64,000 nucleotides of DNA, from NCBI GenBank assembly GCA_037501455.1, contig CM074862.1:59179501-59243500 (forward strand). The letters run 5' to 3'. The translations under genes were made by a program, and so were the position numbers. The stretch comes from Lantana camara. Lineage: Eukaryota; Streptophyta; Magnoliopsida; Lamiales; Verbenaceae. Under the pieces are notes generated by a model. The model was not told where the DNA came from. It saw nothing but the letters and a program-made list of their open reading frames with translations, and did not search any database. This document shows, in pieces, positions 54,660-64,000 of this stretch (the stretch's first letter is position 1; every line of letters starts with the position of its first letter).

Positions 54660-56337
54660 ATGGCAACCAAAAACCCTCTTGTATCGATCCTCGAGTCAAA
54701 CAAGTTGACTAGTCCCAACTATTCTGATTGGCTGAGGAATCTGAAAATCATTTTAGATTCTAAGAAGAGAACTTATATTTTCTTCGAAGGGGAGCCTAGT
54801 CCCGAAGGGGACGCTTCCACTCGGGCCGAACGGGACGCGATCCAGAAGTGGAAGGATGATAATCTCCAAGCCCGTTGCCTTATGTTGGCTAACATGTCTC
54901 CGGACTTGCAAAGGCAACATGAGGACATGGAATTTGCTTGGGAGATTTACGACAACTTAGAGCAACTTTACCGGCCTCATGAACGTGTTACAAGGTATAA
55001 CACTTCAAAGGAATTGTTCCATTTGAGAATGAGGGAAGGTTCAAGTGTCCATGAATATGGACTCAAGTTTCTCGCCCTTACTGAGAAACTTGCTTCCATA
55101 GACATGCCGTCGAAAGATGAGCTTTCAGTGGACTTGTTGCTAGCCTCGCACCCACCATCATTCAACCCATTTGTCCTTAACTTCAATATGAATCATGCTG
55201 GTGCTACTGTAGCTGAGTTGATTAGTCAGCTTATGACTGCTGAAAGCACGATCAAGAAGGAAAATAAAGCTCTGATGGTGAATGCTCCATCTTCCTCTTC
55301 CGGGCCTTCTAAAGATAAGGGCAAGAAAGCCAAAAAGAAGAAGAACCCCTTAGGCTCGCTGGTGGCATTTCGAAGGGGAAGGCCCAAAAGAAGAAGCGTG
55401 ATCAGAAAGAGGATGTTTGCTTCCATTGTGGCAAAGGGAGACATTGGAGGAGAAACTTCCCAGAGTACAAGGCTATTCTAAAGAAAGGTATGTTTCTCGT
55501 CGAAGTAAATCTTTCTATTAATTCTAGTTCTTGGGTACTTGATACCGGTTGTGGAGCTCATATATGTAATGATGTATAGATGCTAAATGAAATTCAACAA
55601 CTCAGAGAAGGAGAATGTGTCTTGAAGATCGGCGATGGCTCAAAAGTCGAAGCTCGAGCTTTAGGCACAATGAGATTAGATTTAGGTAGTTTTTAGTTAG
55701 TTTTAAATAAAGTCCTTTATGTACCGAACATTATTCGTAATATAATTTTAGTTCCAATTTTAGATTGTGAAGGTTATGAAACTTATATTAAGAATGGTAA
55801 ATATTTTATCAAACGGAACAACTCTTTCGTTCACATCGGTACTCTAAGTAATGGACTTTATCTAACTCAAAATATCAATATAATGAATATACAACGAGAA
55901 ACTAAACGTAAGAAAGATGACAAAGTTTCATCTCCCTTTTAGCACACTAGATTAGGACACATTTCCAAGAACAGAATTAGTAGGATAAACACTTTAGGAT
56001 CATTTTCTGAAAATGATCTCAAAGAGTTAACTTCTTGTGAATCCTGTCTCAAAGGAAAGATGTCCAAAGTTCCTTTTAAAAGAACTGTAGAACGTGCCAC
56101 TAGGGTCTTGGATTTGATCTATTCTGATGTTTGTCGACCGCTTAGTGTAAGAGCAAGAAACGGTCATCAGTATTTCATAACCTTTACAGATGCCTTTAGT
56201 CGGTATGGTTATGTATACTTAATGAAGTATAAATCTGAAGCTTTTGAGAAATTCCTAGAATTTTAAAAGGAGGTTGAGAACCAAACTGGTCAGAAGATCA
56301 AAGCACTTCGATCTGATCGAGGAGGCATGTAACACCC
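54660..56337 (+). pseudogene. Copia-A gag-protease-integrase remnant
   Basis: ATG 54660 starts a copia Gag (MATKNPLVSILESNKLTSPNY, SDWLRNLKIIL, then the LYRPHERVTRYNTSKELFHLRM region). A frameshift near 55350 throws the track frame off. In the shifted frames follow a zinc knuckle CFHCGKGRHWRRNF (last Cys replaced by Phe), protease WVLDTGCGAHIC, the pre-integrase motif HTRLGHISKNRI, zinc pair CESCLKGKM, and integrase DLIYSDVCRPL (first Asp) to ALRSDRGG (second Asp). There are in-frame stops (after DV near 55578, SF near 55695, SPF near 55940, EF near 56264). At 56337 the frame is cut by Gypsy-2m before the catalytic Glu. It is a dead copy. Confidence 0.92.
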
Positions 56338-59308
56338 CCAGAGCGAAGGGTGCCACATCCCCCGCACTAAGGTCCAACACGAGTAACGAAATAGAAGTTC
56401 GCACCCATATCAAACCATAGCGAACTGGAGACACACAAAACTCATACCCTCGCTAGGCGGCCTAGACCCTCAAGAACTTCAAGAATTAAAATCAGAGTAG
56501 CGGAAGCAATTCATATACCAAACATGATTCCCAAGATCATCACATATACATATCAAAATGGGTGAGGGTCAAGTATTCAAGCTCGATCATATACAAAATA
56601 TACAATGCCATCACAACCAGAAGAGCTTAAGTGTATACCGAATACATAATCTTAAAATACATAAGCAAAAGAAGAAGAAATCCACTATGATGCATGAAGA
56701 CTCAAGCTATACCACAAGTAAACCCAAAAGACACTTGCCGCCTAGCTTGACTCGGAAGAACCTGCAAACTCAAAAGAAAGGGAAAAGGGAAAAAACAACA
56801 ACGAGGGTTAGTCCTAGCGACTAGTGAGGGGGCTAACTCACGCACCCGATATATATATATATAGAGCAAAGCATTTAATCAAAACGGAAAAATTCTTGAA
56901 CCGAGAGTGGTTTTTGCAAGCCAAATTAATTCCCGTGATATAAATATACATAAGTTAAAGCAAAGGCACAAGGCCAAAAGCCAAATTCCATGTTTTAGGT
57001 AAATTAAGAATCCACTCTTGTTCCATAGATCATACGGAGCTAAACCAACTCGGCGAGTACGAGTCACACACAACCCAACCTCCATATACAAAGATCAAAG
57101 CAAAACAAAACAAATCAGAATCCCTCCCCAACACCGGTTGATAGAAGGGTTGATCGGCCTTAACTATTCACATACACAGACGAGACAAGGTTTAATTACT
57201 ACCTTGAAACCTTCGGCGGTTGCCTCCACCGGCTCAAGAGAAACACCCTTCCTCAACCTCCCAAGGTTGGGCGAGACTCTCAAATGGAGGTGTTGATGGA
57301 AGAGCTCGGCGACCCCTCGGTCGTCCCGAGATTACCATACCACACTCCGGGGCCCAAACATATCACGAAAGTCACACAAACATACCTCAAAGCTTATCTT
57401 TCAAAGCCACATCTCGCTTACACACACACACTTGCACAAAACTAAACTTTTGAAACGAAAGCAAAATAGCTTATATACTTATACAAAAAGTTTTCAAACT
57501 CTTATAACAAATGGGATAAATCCCTCAACATAAGTATCATACACTTATTTACCACATATTATACGTATCTACATGCGAGGCCTCAAATCAAGTAGGGTTA
57601 TAGGTCGAATAACTAAACGAACAAAACCTCACCTTGCCAACGAACGTAATGGAGACAAAATGGTGACAACCGGACACCTACGGTGCAAGCTCGTCCTCTA
57701 CAGGGAGATCCTCTGAACAAGACAAACAACAAGAAACACTCTTAGACTCAATATGAACCACATTGACTCTCGGTACATGCGTATGTATGTTTATGATGCA
57801 AATGATATGAAATGAATCCATATTTAGATCATTTACTAGTATTCAATGCATATACGGTCATATATCATAAACGAGGAGATAAAACAAAGCACAAATTCAT
57901 AACATAAAGCTTAACACAAAATATAACAAGTTGGTCATGCATACACACCATAACGAGGCAAGAAGGAACAACAAGAAGCAACGGAAAGGAAACAAAGCCA
58001 AGCAAAGACGGGCGAAAAAAACTAGAGTTCCTAGGGGACACGCCCGTACCCCCCTGGAAGGGCAAGCCGAGACACCCCCGTGTCTCGGTACAAAAAAACG
58101 AACAACAGAAACCTGGAGGTGACACGCCCGTGTCACCAAGAAAAGGCAAACCGAGACACCCCTGTGTCTCGGTACAGAAAAACGAACAACGAAAACAAAA
58201 GGTGAAACGCCCGTGTCACCAACAAAAGACAAATCGAGACACCTCCGTGTCTCGGTACAGAAAAACGAAGACGGCTCAAACAGCAACCTCAGCAACCCCA
58301 ATTAAAATCAAACACTCATACTCCAACTACCAAGCAAGGAAAAGTAATAAATGCTAAGAATTAAGTTCTAGGAGCATAATATTATCATCAAAACTCAAGA
58401 AAACAAGAAAGGAGCAAGAATCCAACAAATTCTCCCAACACCTACTATTCACAAGCTTGCTATATCTCATCAATCCACCATGGAAATGAACTCAAGAGCA
58501 CATAAAAGAGAAGAGGGAGAGAGTAGAAGACAACCATGAACTCACCTTTCAAATTGGAGAAGCGTGGGTGAAGATTTGAGCTCAAAATCAAGAAAATGGA
58601 CAAAGGGTTTTCTTCTTCCTTCTTGCTTCCTTGTGCTGATCGGTTTTGGGAGAGAGAGGGGGAGATTGGCTCGGTTTCCAGCAGAAAAAAGGGAAGAGAG
58701 GGTTCAACTCAAGGTCTAACTCAAGGTTAAGGCTTGGTTAAGGTTTAGTGGGGTCCACAAAGTCATAGCTAGGTCAAAAGGTGTCTCTCAAGCATAAGGG
58801 GCTCGTTACGGGTGAAATTCGAAGGTCTTAACGAGCTTAGAAAAATGTGAGGCTTGTCCCATTAAACCCGAATCGTCAAAACGAGTTCAACGGAGGTGAT
58901 AGAATTTGAATCCGAATTCCCGAGCTCAAGATACACGTCCCGGAACCCAAGGTGCCCTAAATGCTCTTTAGCCTCCTTTAGGTCCCGTCTCCAGAACGAA
59001 CCCCAAAAAGGAAACCAAATCAAATACCGAAACATATAACGAGCACATAACCGAGTCCATAAAGCATATAATTAACACATATTACGAATTCACAAAAATC
59101 AGAATTAAATACGAATCTAAAACGAGCAAAATACAAAGTGAAGGAAAATTAAACGATCAAATTAAACAAATTCATACCAACGCAATTAAGTTCAAATAAC
59201 TTCAATTAATCCACGTTAGCAATTAAATATCACATAATCACTTAAAGAAATAATTAAATAGCGCACATAAGAGGTTGCCTGAAAAGTCTGATCAGTCGGG
59301 ATGTTACA
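56338..59308 (-). mobile_element. Gypsy-2m 3' LTR, 2971 bp
   Basis: Minus strand TGTAACATCCCG at 59308 to GGGGGTGTTACA at 56338. It is preceded by a polypurine tract (minus, about 59324-59310, GAAGGAGGGAGAT). On the LTR strand: donor-like AAAG/GTGAGT at 58546/58545; hairpins 58250-58067; acceptor-like TTGTCTTGTTCAG ending 57713; 80-nt segment; GGCAAG/GTGAGG at 57633/57632; TAGTC/GACTA hairpin 56823-56809; TTTGCAG ending 56762, then CAAGCTAGGCGG; terminal GCGGGGGATGTGG. No coding evidence. Flank aggca (56333-56337) should be a target duplication copy. Confidence 0.93.
58067..58250 (-). repeat. alternating GTGTC hairpins in Gypsy-2m LTR
   Basis: Two hairpin types alternate. Type 1: CCGAGACAC-cccc-GTGTCTCGG at 58067-58088, ACCGAGACAC/GTGTCTCGGT at 58150-58173, CGAGACAC/GTGTCTCG at about 58235-58252. 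Type 2: GGTGACAC-gccc-GTGTCACC at 58118-58137 and a decayed copy at 58201-58220. Units are linked by A-rich sequence with aaaaacgaacaac repeats. Confidence 0.9.
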
Positions 59309-61043
59309 AATCTCCCTCCTTCAAAAGGACCTGTCCTCAGGTCCGAGGCGAGGTCTTGTAAAGTTCTGGACACAACTATTTCATCTTATCCTCAGTCTCC
59401 CAAGTGGCTTCCTTGGATTCCTGATCACGCCACAAGACTTTCACAAGAGGGATCTGTCTATTTCTCAACTCTTACATCTTCCGATCCAACACATGAACTG
59501 GATACTCCTTAAAAGTCAAATCCGGCTCTAACTGAACTTTCTCGACTGGAAGAATAGAAGACTCATCGGGGATAATGTTTCCGAAGCTGAGAGACATGAA
59601 ACACATTGTGAATCCCGGTCAAACTCGATGGTAAATCAAGTCTGTAGGCTACTTCCCCAACTCGATGAAGGATCTCAAAGGGGCCTAAGTAGCGAGGGTT
59701 AAGCTTCCCGCCTTTACCAATCCGAGCATACCCTTTTCTAGGAGATGCCTTTAAAAAGACCTTATCTCCTTTCTCAAACTCTAAGGGTTGTCTTCTCCTA
59801 TCTGCATAGCTTTTCTGCCGGTCTTGTGCTGCTTTCAATCTCTGTTTAATCACTTTCACCCCCTCGATGGTATCCTAAATTTCCTTAGGCTTCTTAGCTC
59901 TCTCGAGCTTTCCATCTTTGGTCCATCTCCACTCATCTATATCCCAAAAGAGAGGGATCGGCACTTCCTTCCATATAGAGCCTCATACGGTACCATTCCC
60001 ATAGAAGACTGAAAGCTGTTATTGTAGGCATACTCAATCAAATCCAACTGTTCATCCCATGAATCTTGATAATCTAAGGCACACACACGAAGCATGTCCT
60101 CGAGATACCTTATTAGCCTTTCAGACTGGCCATCCGTCTGTGGGTGGAATGCAGTACTAAAGTGGAGCTTCGTCCCCAAACACTTCTGTAATTCCTGCCA
60201 AAAACTGGATGTGAACCGAGGATCTCTATCTGAAACAATGCTAACCGGAGTACCATGAAATGTAACGATCTCCTTCCGATATAACCGGGCCAACTTAGGA
60301 ACCTTTTCGGACATCTTCACCTTAAGAAAGTGCGCCGACTTCGTCAACCGATCAATAATCACCCAAATTCCATCGGAACCTCCTTTGGTCCTTGGCAAGC
60401 CGGACACGAAGTCCATTGTCACTTGCTCCCACTTCCACTCGGGTATTGGAAGTGGTTGGAGAGTTCCTCCCGGTTTCTGGTGTTCTGCTTTCACCACTTG
60501 GCATGTTTGACATCTTCTAACATAGTTAGCAATGTCTCTCTTCATGCCGTTCCACCAATATAAAGTCCTTAGATCCTTGTACATTTTGGTGGTACCGAGA
60601 TGCACTGCATACACTGACTTGTGGGCTTCATCAAGTACCAACTGCTTAAGATTTTCCGGAACACACACCCGAGCCTTAAACCTGAACAACCCTGAATCAT
60701 CAAATCCAAACTTGGTTTCAGGATCAATCCTTGACTTAGTTATCAATTTTTGAATCTCGGGATCCACAGATTGAGCTTCTATCAATCTCTACTTCAAAAC
60801 CGGCTGAACCGAGATATTAGCCAGACGAACTTCTGAAACCAGAACCACTGAACCCTGTCTACTAGATCCTGCTTCCAAACCTGAAACACTCGCACTACAA
60901 GAAATCCTGCAAATTCCGAGGGAATTCCGATGGAAATAGTGAATTCCGACGGAACACATGCCGTAGGAAAAACCCTCCCTCAGAATTCAAAACCGACGGA
61001 ATTCCGAGGGACAAAAATCAGAAAAAAAAAATTAAATTAAAAA

Positions 61044-61845
61044 AATTCCGACGGAATACCGAGAGAAATCCCGTCGGAATAGTCGTATTTTTTAAAAAAT
61101 AAAATATATCTCCCGACGGAATTCCCCACGGAATCCCGTCGGAATTTGCTTTAAAAAAAAATTTTAATTAATTATTTCCGACGGAATTTCCCTCGGAATT
61201 CCGTCGGAATTTACTGGAAAAATAAAAACTTAATGAGCCACTGGGGATTCGAACACCCAACCTCACGGTAGGAAGACATTATGGAAACCAAGGAAAACCA
61301 GTTGAGCTAGATCAATTCATTGGTTTAGTTTGATACAAATATTTATATATCATTTGAAATAATAAAATCACAAATTTTGTAGACTATATTTAAAATTGAG
61401 TTCTAAGAAAATATTAATTATAACTACAAATATTATAATACGTCATAAGAATTCAATTTAAGCAAAGATAAAACCAACGGAATTCCGACGGAAATCCCGT
61501 CGGAATTATTTAATATTATTTTTAATTTTTATTTTTAAAAAATCCGACGGAATGCCCGTCGGAATAATTTAATAATATTTTTAATTTTTATTTTTAAAAT
61601 ATCCGACGGAATTCCGACGGAATGCCCATCGAAATTATTTAATTTATATTTTTATAGTTTATATTTAAAAAAACCGACGGGAATCCCATCGGAATTCCGT
61701 CGGAATTATTTAATATTATTTTTTAATTTTATTTTTTAAAATATCCGACGGAATTCCGACGGAAATCCCATCGGAATTATTTAATTTTAATTTTTATATT
61801 TTATATTTAACAAACCGACGGGAATTCCCTTGGGAATTCCGACGG
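61044..61845. repeat. TCCGACGGAAT subterminal motif arrays of the CACTA element
   Basis: At least eight inverted pairs (TCCGACGGAAT ... CCGTCGGAAT, about 28-45 bp each) near 61044, 61112, 61168, 61477, 61541, 61601, 61672, 61744 and 61814, separated by AT-rich spacers with tttaatattatttttaattt repeats. In CACTA elements subterminal motifs of this kind bind the element's regulatory protein; that role is inferred here. Confidence 0.85.
61245..61309 (-). other. tRNA-like pol III promoter pair inside CACTA
   Basis: On the minus strand, TAGCTCAACTGG (61309-61298) fits the tRNA A box and GTTCGAATCC (61254-61245) fits the B box, about 43 nt apart, a normal tRNA spacing. The surrounding sequence lacks a clear acceptor stem, so this is a tRNA-derived remnant such as a SINE head rather than a tRNA gene. 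Confidence 0.5.
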
Positions 61846-61959
61846 CCTGTTTCCCTCGGAATTTGCAGAATTTCTGGTAGTGTCGCTTTCCTACTCAAGG
61901 AATCCACCACCACATTGGCTTTACCCGGATGGTACTGAATCTTACAATCATAATCCTCA

Positions 61960-61980
61960 TGTAACACCCCCGGAGCGAAG
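61960..61980 (-). mobile_element. 21-bp sliver of a minus-strand LTR end
   Basis: Read on plus, it matches the end of the Gypsy-2m LTR at 56338 (reverse of ...CGGGGGTGTTACA) with one difference. It interrupts Gypsy-2m RNase H at 61959 and is itself cut at 61980 by the next LTR. The remainder must lie beyond the right edge. Cctca (61955-61959) is the expected duplication flank. Confidence 0.7.
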
Positions 61981-64000
61981 TGTGACGCCCCGTATTCTCA
62001 AAGGGCGTCCTGACGATATTAACAAGTAAGTCTCTACACTTATGTGTGTTTAATTTAAGAGTTCTTGAATTATGTGATTTAATGTAAATCCAATTTAATA
62101 TGTGTTCATTCGAATCATTCTAAGATTAATAGTCAACTTGATTAATTATGCGTATATTTAACCCTAACTGTCTAATTTGATTTAATTCAAATTTATTCCA
62201 TGAAATAATTGTCAAGTTGATTTTAAATCCATCATGTTACTTAACTTGTTTAATTTCGGTTTACTTGAATTCCTTGAGATTAATTGTCAATCATGTGTTT
62301 ACAAAGTGCCGTTAAATTATACGAAAAGTTTCTAAAATTAAATTGAATTAAACTCTAATTGGTAAATCTCTATTTCATTTTTATTTGTAAAATTAATTCG
62401 GAGCTTGAATGTTTATTCGTAACTTTACCAATTTTATTTACGATTAATCGTACGCGATATTTCTCTTTGCTACGCGATAAGGATACCCGGTTGTATATAG
62501 CTTGTGCACAAGACACATTTCTCTCAATCCCTTTTCTCTCTCTCTCTGTCTTCTCTCCCACTCTCTCTCCTGCGGGTCACTGTGCGCGGCTTCGGTTACG
62601 AGCCCATAACTCGATCGTTTCTCGACGGAATTCAACAAACAAATAGTCCATTTTGATTATCTCGGAGAGACCGACGCAAAAGTATCAATTTCACAGCCTA
62701 ATGACGAACGGTGGTGGAGTTATGGCTGGATTTCAGTAGTAGAGGCGGAGGGCCAAACCGCCGCCACTTCGCCTGCCTTTCGCGGGGGTTTCCGGCCACC
62801 TCCTCGATGCACGCGCCGGAGACCCAGAAGGTAGACATCCCGGCCCATCGGTTGATGTCGGCGGTGCAGCCATCGGGGCCGCGACGGCGTCGCACGAGCC
62901 TCCTGAAGCTCGCGGCGGCGGCCCCGGTTCCTGTAGCGGCGTGATTCCGCCGCTTTCGGCGGTGGTTTTCGACTGGGCTTGATGGTTTCCAAGGTTTTTC
63001 GACCCCCTGAGTTCATTTCCGGCATCAATTTCACTAGATCTTGGCCGTAGGTGGTGGTTCCGGCGACGTGGGCGGCGGCAGAAACTTTGGCGGCCAATGG
63101 GGGCCTTTTCCGGCCATCTTTTGGTCTCGGACTCTTCACAAAAGTTGTTCGGAACGACGAGAACTAGTGGCCTGTGATCAGGCGACTCCAGATTCTGTGG
63201 TTTGGCGGCGGATCACGGCGGCAAAGTGGCGGTGCAACGGCGGCGCTAGCTCCGAGGATTTTTCCGGCGAGCTACCTTAGGGTTTTCGTAGAGCTCATCA
63301 TGGGTAAGACAATGGCTTTTACGGATCGCATTTTGGTTCACCGGTTTGGAAGTAATTTGAGTTTGAAGATTTAGGGTTTTCGTGTTCGTAGATCTGAAAT
63401 TGGAGGAGATTGACTTAGAATTTCCAAAAATTGATCGAGGATTCGGAACGGGCACGAAGACTTCATTCAGGACTTATTTTTTGGGATTTTTCCAGCGACC
63501 TTCGGCGCCGTCGGGCCAAATTTTGGCAGCTACAGTGGTAGCGTTCCGGCGGTATCTGGTCAGAATGTTCGTCTCGTTGTGGTGAGTTCAACGCCACTTT
63601 TTGTTCGTTAATCGGACGCTCGGTTTATTTATTACGAATTATTTTGCGTAATTGTGATTATTTGAATTAATTGTTTTAAGTGCAAATAAATTGGTTATTG
63701 TTGGTTTGTTGATCGAGATGTATTCCAATCGTATACGAAAACATGTGTTGAATGGATTGTGATATGCATGAATGTTTCGATTTACAATTTGAATGCCGAT
63801 GTGATGAATTTATACTATGTGTTTAGATATGAAGGGGTGTTAGTGTAATATCTAGAAACTAATCTTTTATGTGACTAAATGACCTTGAATGATATTTTAG
63901 AAGAACGAACATGTTGTGATTTCTCTATATGGATTTGAGACGTTCTCAATGTTATGTTTGTTGTAAATTGTGTTTCCAATATTAAATTGAGATACATGAA
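61981..64000 (+). mobile_element. LTR start, LARD-II-related, runs off the window
   Basis: Starts TGTGACGCCCCGTATTCTC. From about 62600 it parallels the LARD-II LTR: cgtttctcgacggaattc, a GC-rich stretch 62750-63560 with ttcacaaaagttg and cggaacga, donor-like GTTGTG/GTGAGT at about 63581/63582, then tcaacgccactttttgttcg and AT-rich DNA with matching phrases. About 2.0 kb are visible. No coding region is supported; the open frames in the GC-rich part are on both strands and lack family support. Confidence 0.82.

Larger units (their letters stand above)
60893..61882. mobile_element. non-autonomous CACTA transposon, 990 bp
   Basis: Terminal inverted repeats of about 32 bp with two mismatches: left CACTACAAGAAATCCTGC, right (reverse strand) CACTACCAGAAATTCTGC, both continuing AAATTCCGAGGGAA. 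It is flanked by the 3-bp duplication tcg (60890-60892 and 61883-61885), as expected for CACTA/En-Spm elements. There is no transposase. The interior is full of CCGACGGAAT / ATTCCGTCGG inverted motifs (61044-61213 and 61477-61845) and holds a tRNA-like pol III box pair (61245-61309). Excising it restores the Gypsy-2m reading order. Confidence 0.95.
59309..61959 (-). pseudogene. Gypsy-2m RNase H end, integrase and chromodomain
   Basis: Minus strand, reading down from 61959: RNase H end ([22 protein letters not shown]), interrupted by a CACTA element (60893-61882). The integrase frame 60785-59937 has the HHCC zinc site (EAHKS, RCQTCQ), and the DDE core in [15 protein letters not shown] and GQSERLI. 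A frameshift near 59937 follows YGRKCRS. 59859-59563 carries QKSYADRRRQPLEFEKGDKV and the GPY/F part. Beyond, with two stops, ELRNRQIPLVKVLWRD and EATWETEDK form a chromodomain. A stop also precedes the integrase start near 60790. It is a Tekay/Del-like chromovirus and not functional. RT and gag would lie beyond 61960. Confidence 0.92.

Noticed and set aside
57865..58357. Cys/Phe-rich minus frames and Lys/Arg-rich plus frames in the Gypsy-2m LTR
   Set aside because: Peptide repeats follow from the hairpin repeats and A-rich linkers; no start context or homology.
62698..63280. Host exon or gene in the GC-rich part of the last LTR
   Set aside because: The segment parallels the GC-rich part of LARD-II LTRs in order and landmarks, so it is LTR sequence; frames are open on both strands.

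Overview
This window is plant repeat DNA made almost entirely of nested LTR retrotransposons. No host gene, rRNA, canonical tRNA gene or CRISPR array is visible. Evidence for a flowering plant (probably a eudicot, species not determinable): initiator-Met-tRNA primer sites (TGGTATCAGAGC), Ty3/gypsy chromovirus polyproteins with a chromodomain, a second Ty3/gypsy group whose C-terminal tail is encoded inside its LTR, a Ty1/copia family, a CACTA DNA transposon, and large non-autonomous LTR elements of LARD type. Labels below (LARD-I, LARD-II, Gypsy-T, Gypsy-1m, Gypsy-2m, CRM-like, Copia-A) are mine.

Layout. The oldest visible layer is Copia-A: RT-RNase H remains (48351-49678), an LTR (49695-51606), then primer site, leader and gag-protease-integrase remains (51607-56337). 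Gypsy-1m (minus strand) is inserted in its RT and spans from left of the window to 48350. Gypsy-1m is split twice. In its RT sits the CRM-like element (11943-43368, target duplication aataa). In its RNase H sits a minus-strand LTR (10371-10787), itself split by LARD-I (left of window to 10370), whose 5' LTR is split by another LTR ending at 388. The CRM-like gag is split by LARD-II (13819-40528, duplication gtaga). LARD-II carries the nearly intact autonomous Gypsy-T in its 5' LTR (16260-26752, duplication ccaac) and two solo LTRs in its internal region (28930-33107, tggga; 33689-35650, gaaat). On the right, the Copia-A leader holds a solo LTR (53010-53758, tttcc), and Copia-A integrase is cut by Gypsy-2m (minus, from 56338). 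Gypsy-2m holds a CACTA element (60893-61882, tcg), a 21-bp sliver of another LTR, and a plus-strand LTR running off the right edge. The nest is five layers deep.

How it works together. Only Gypsy-T has a long gag-pol frame (1453 codons, catalytic residues present), and one TAG separates its chromodomain. LARD-I and LARD-II have PBS, PPT and LTRs but no enzymes, so they would depend on a partner in trans. Both share with Gypsy-type elements a small hairpin just after the PBS. The other polyproteins are decayed.

Most interesting signals. (1) Arrays of short hairpins near the 3' end of both LARD internal regions, in which stem arms differ from unit to unit but stay complementary. (2) Arrays of palindromes with a GC tetranucleotide core in five LTR families that are otherwise diverged, again with changing but complementary flanks. 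(3) A shared order of donor-like, acceptor-like, 62-80-nt segment, donor-like, TATA and acceptor-like sites in six LTR families, partly repeated in a seventh. (4) A small coiled-coil-like reading frame kept in both LARDs. (5) A covarying hairpin array in the copia leader. All are by-eye observations and need alignment and folding.
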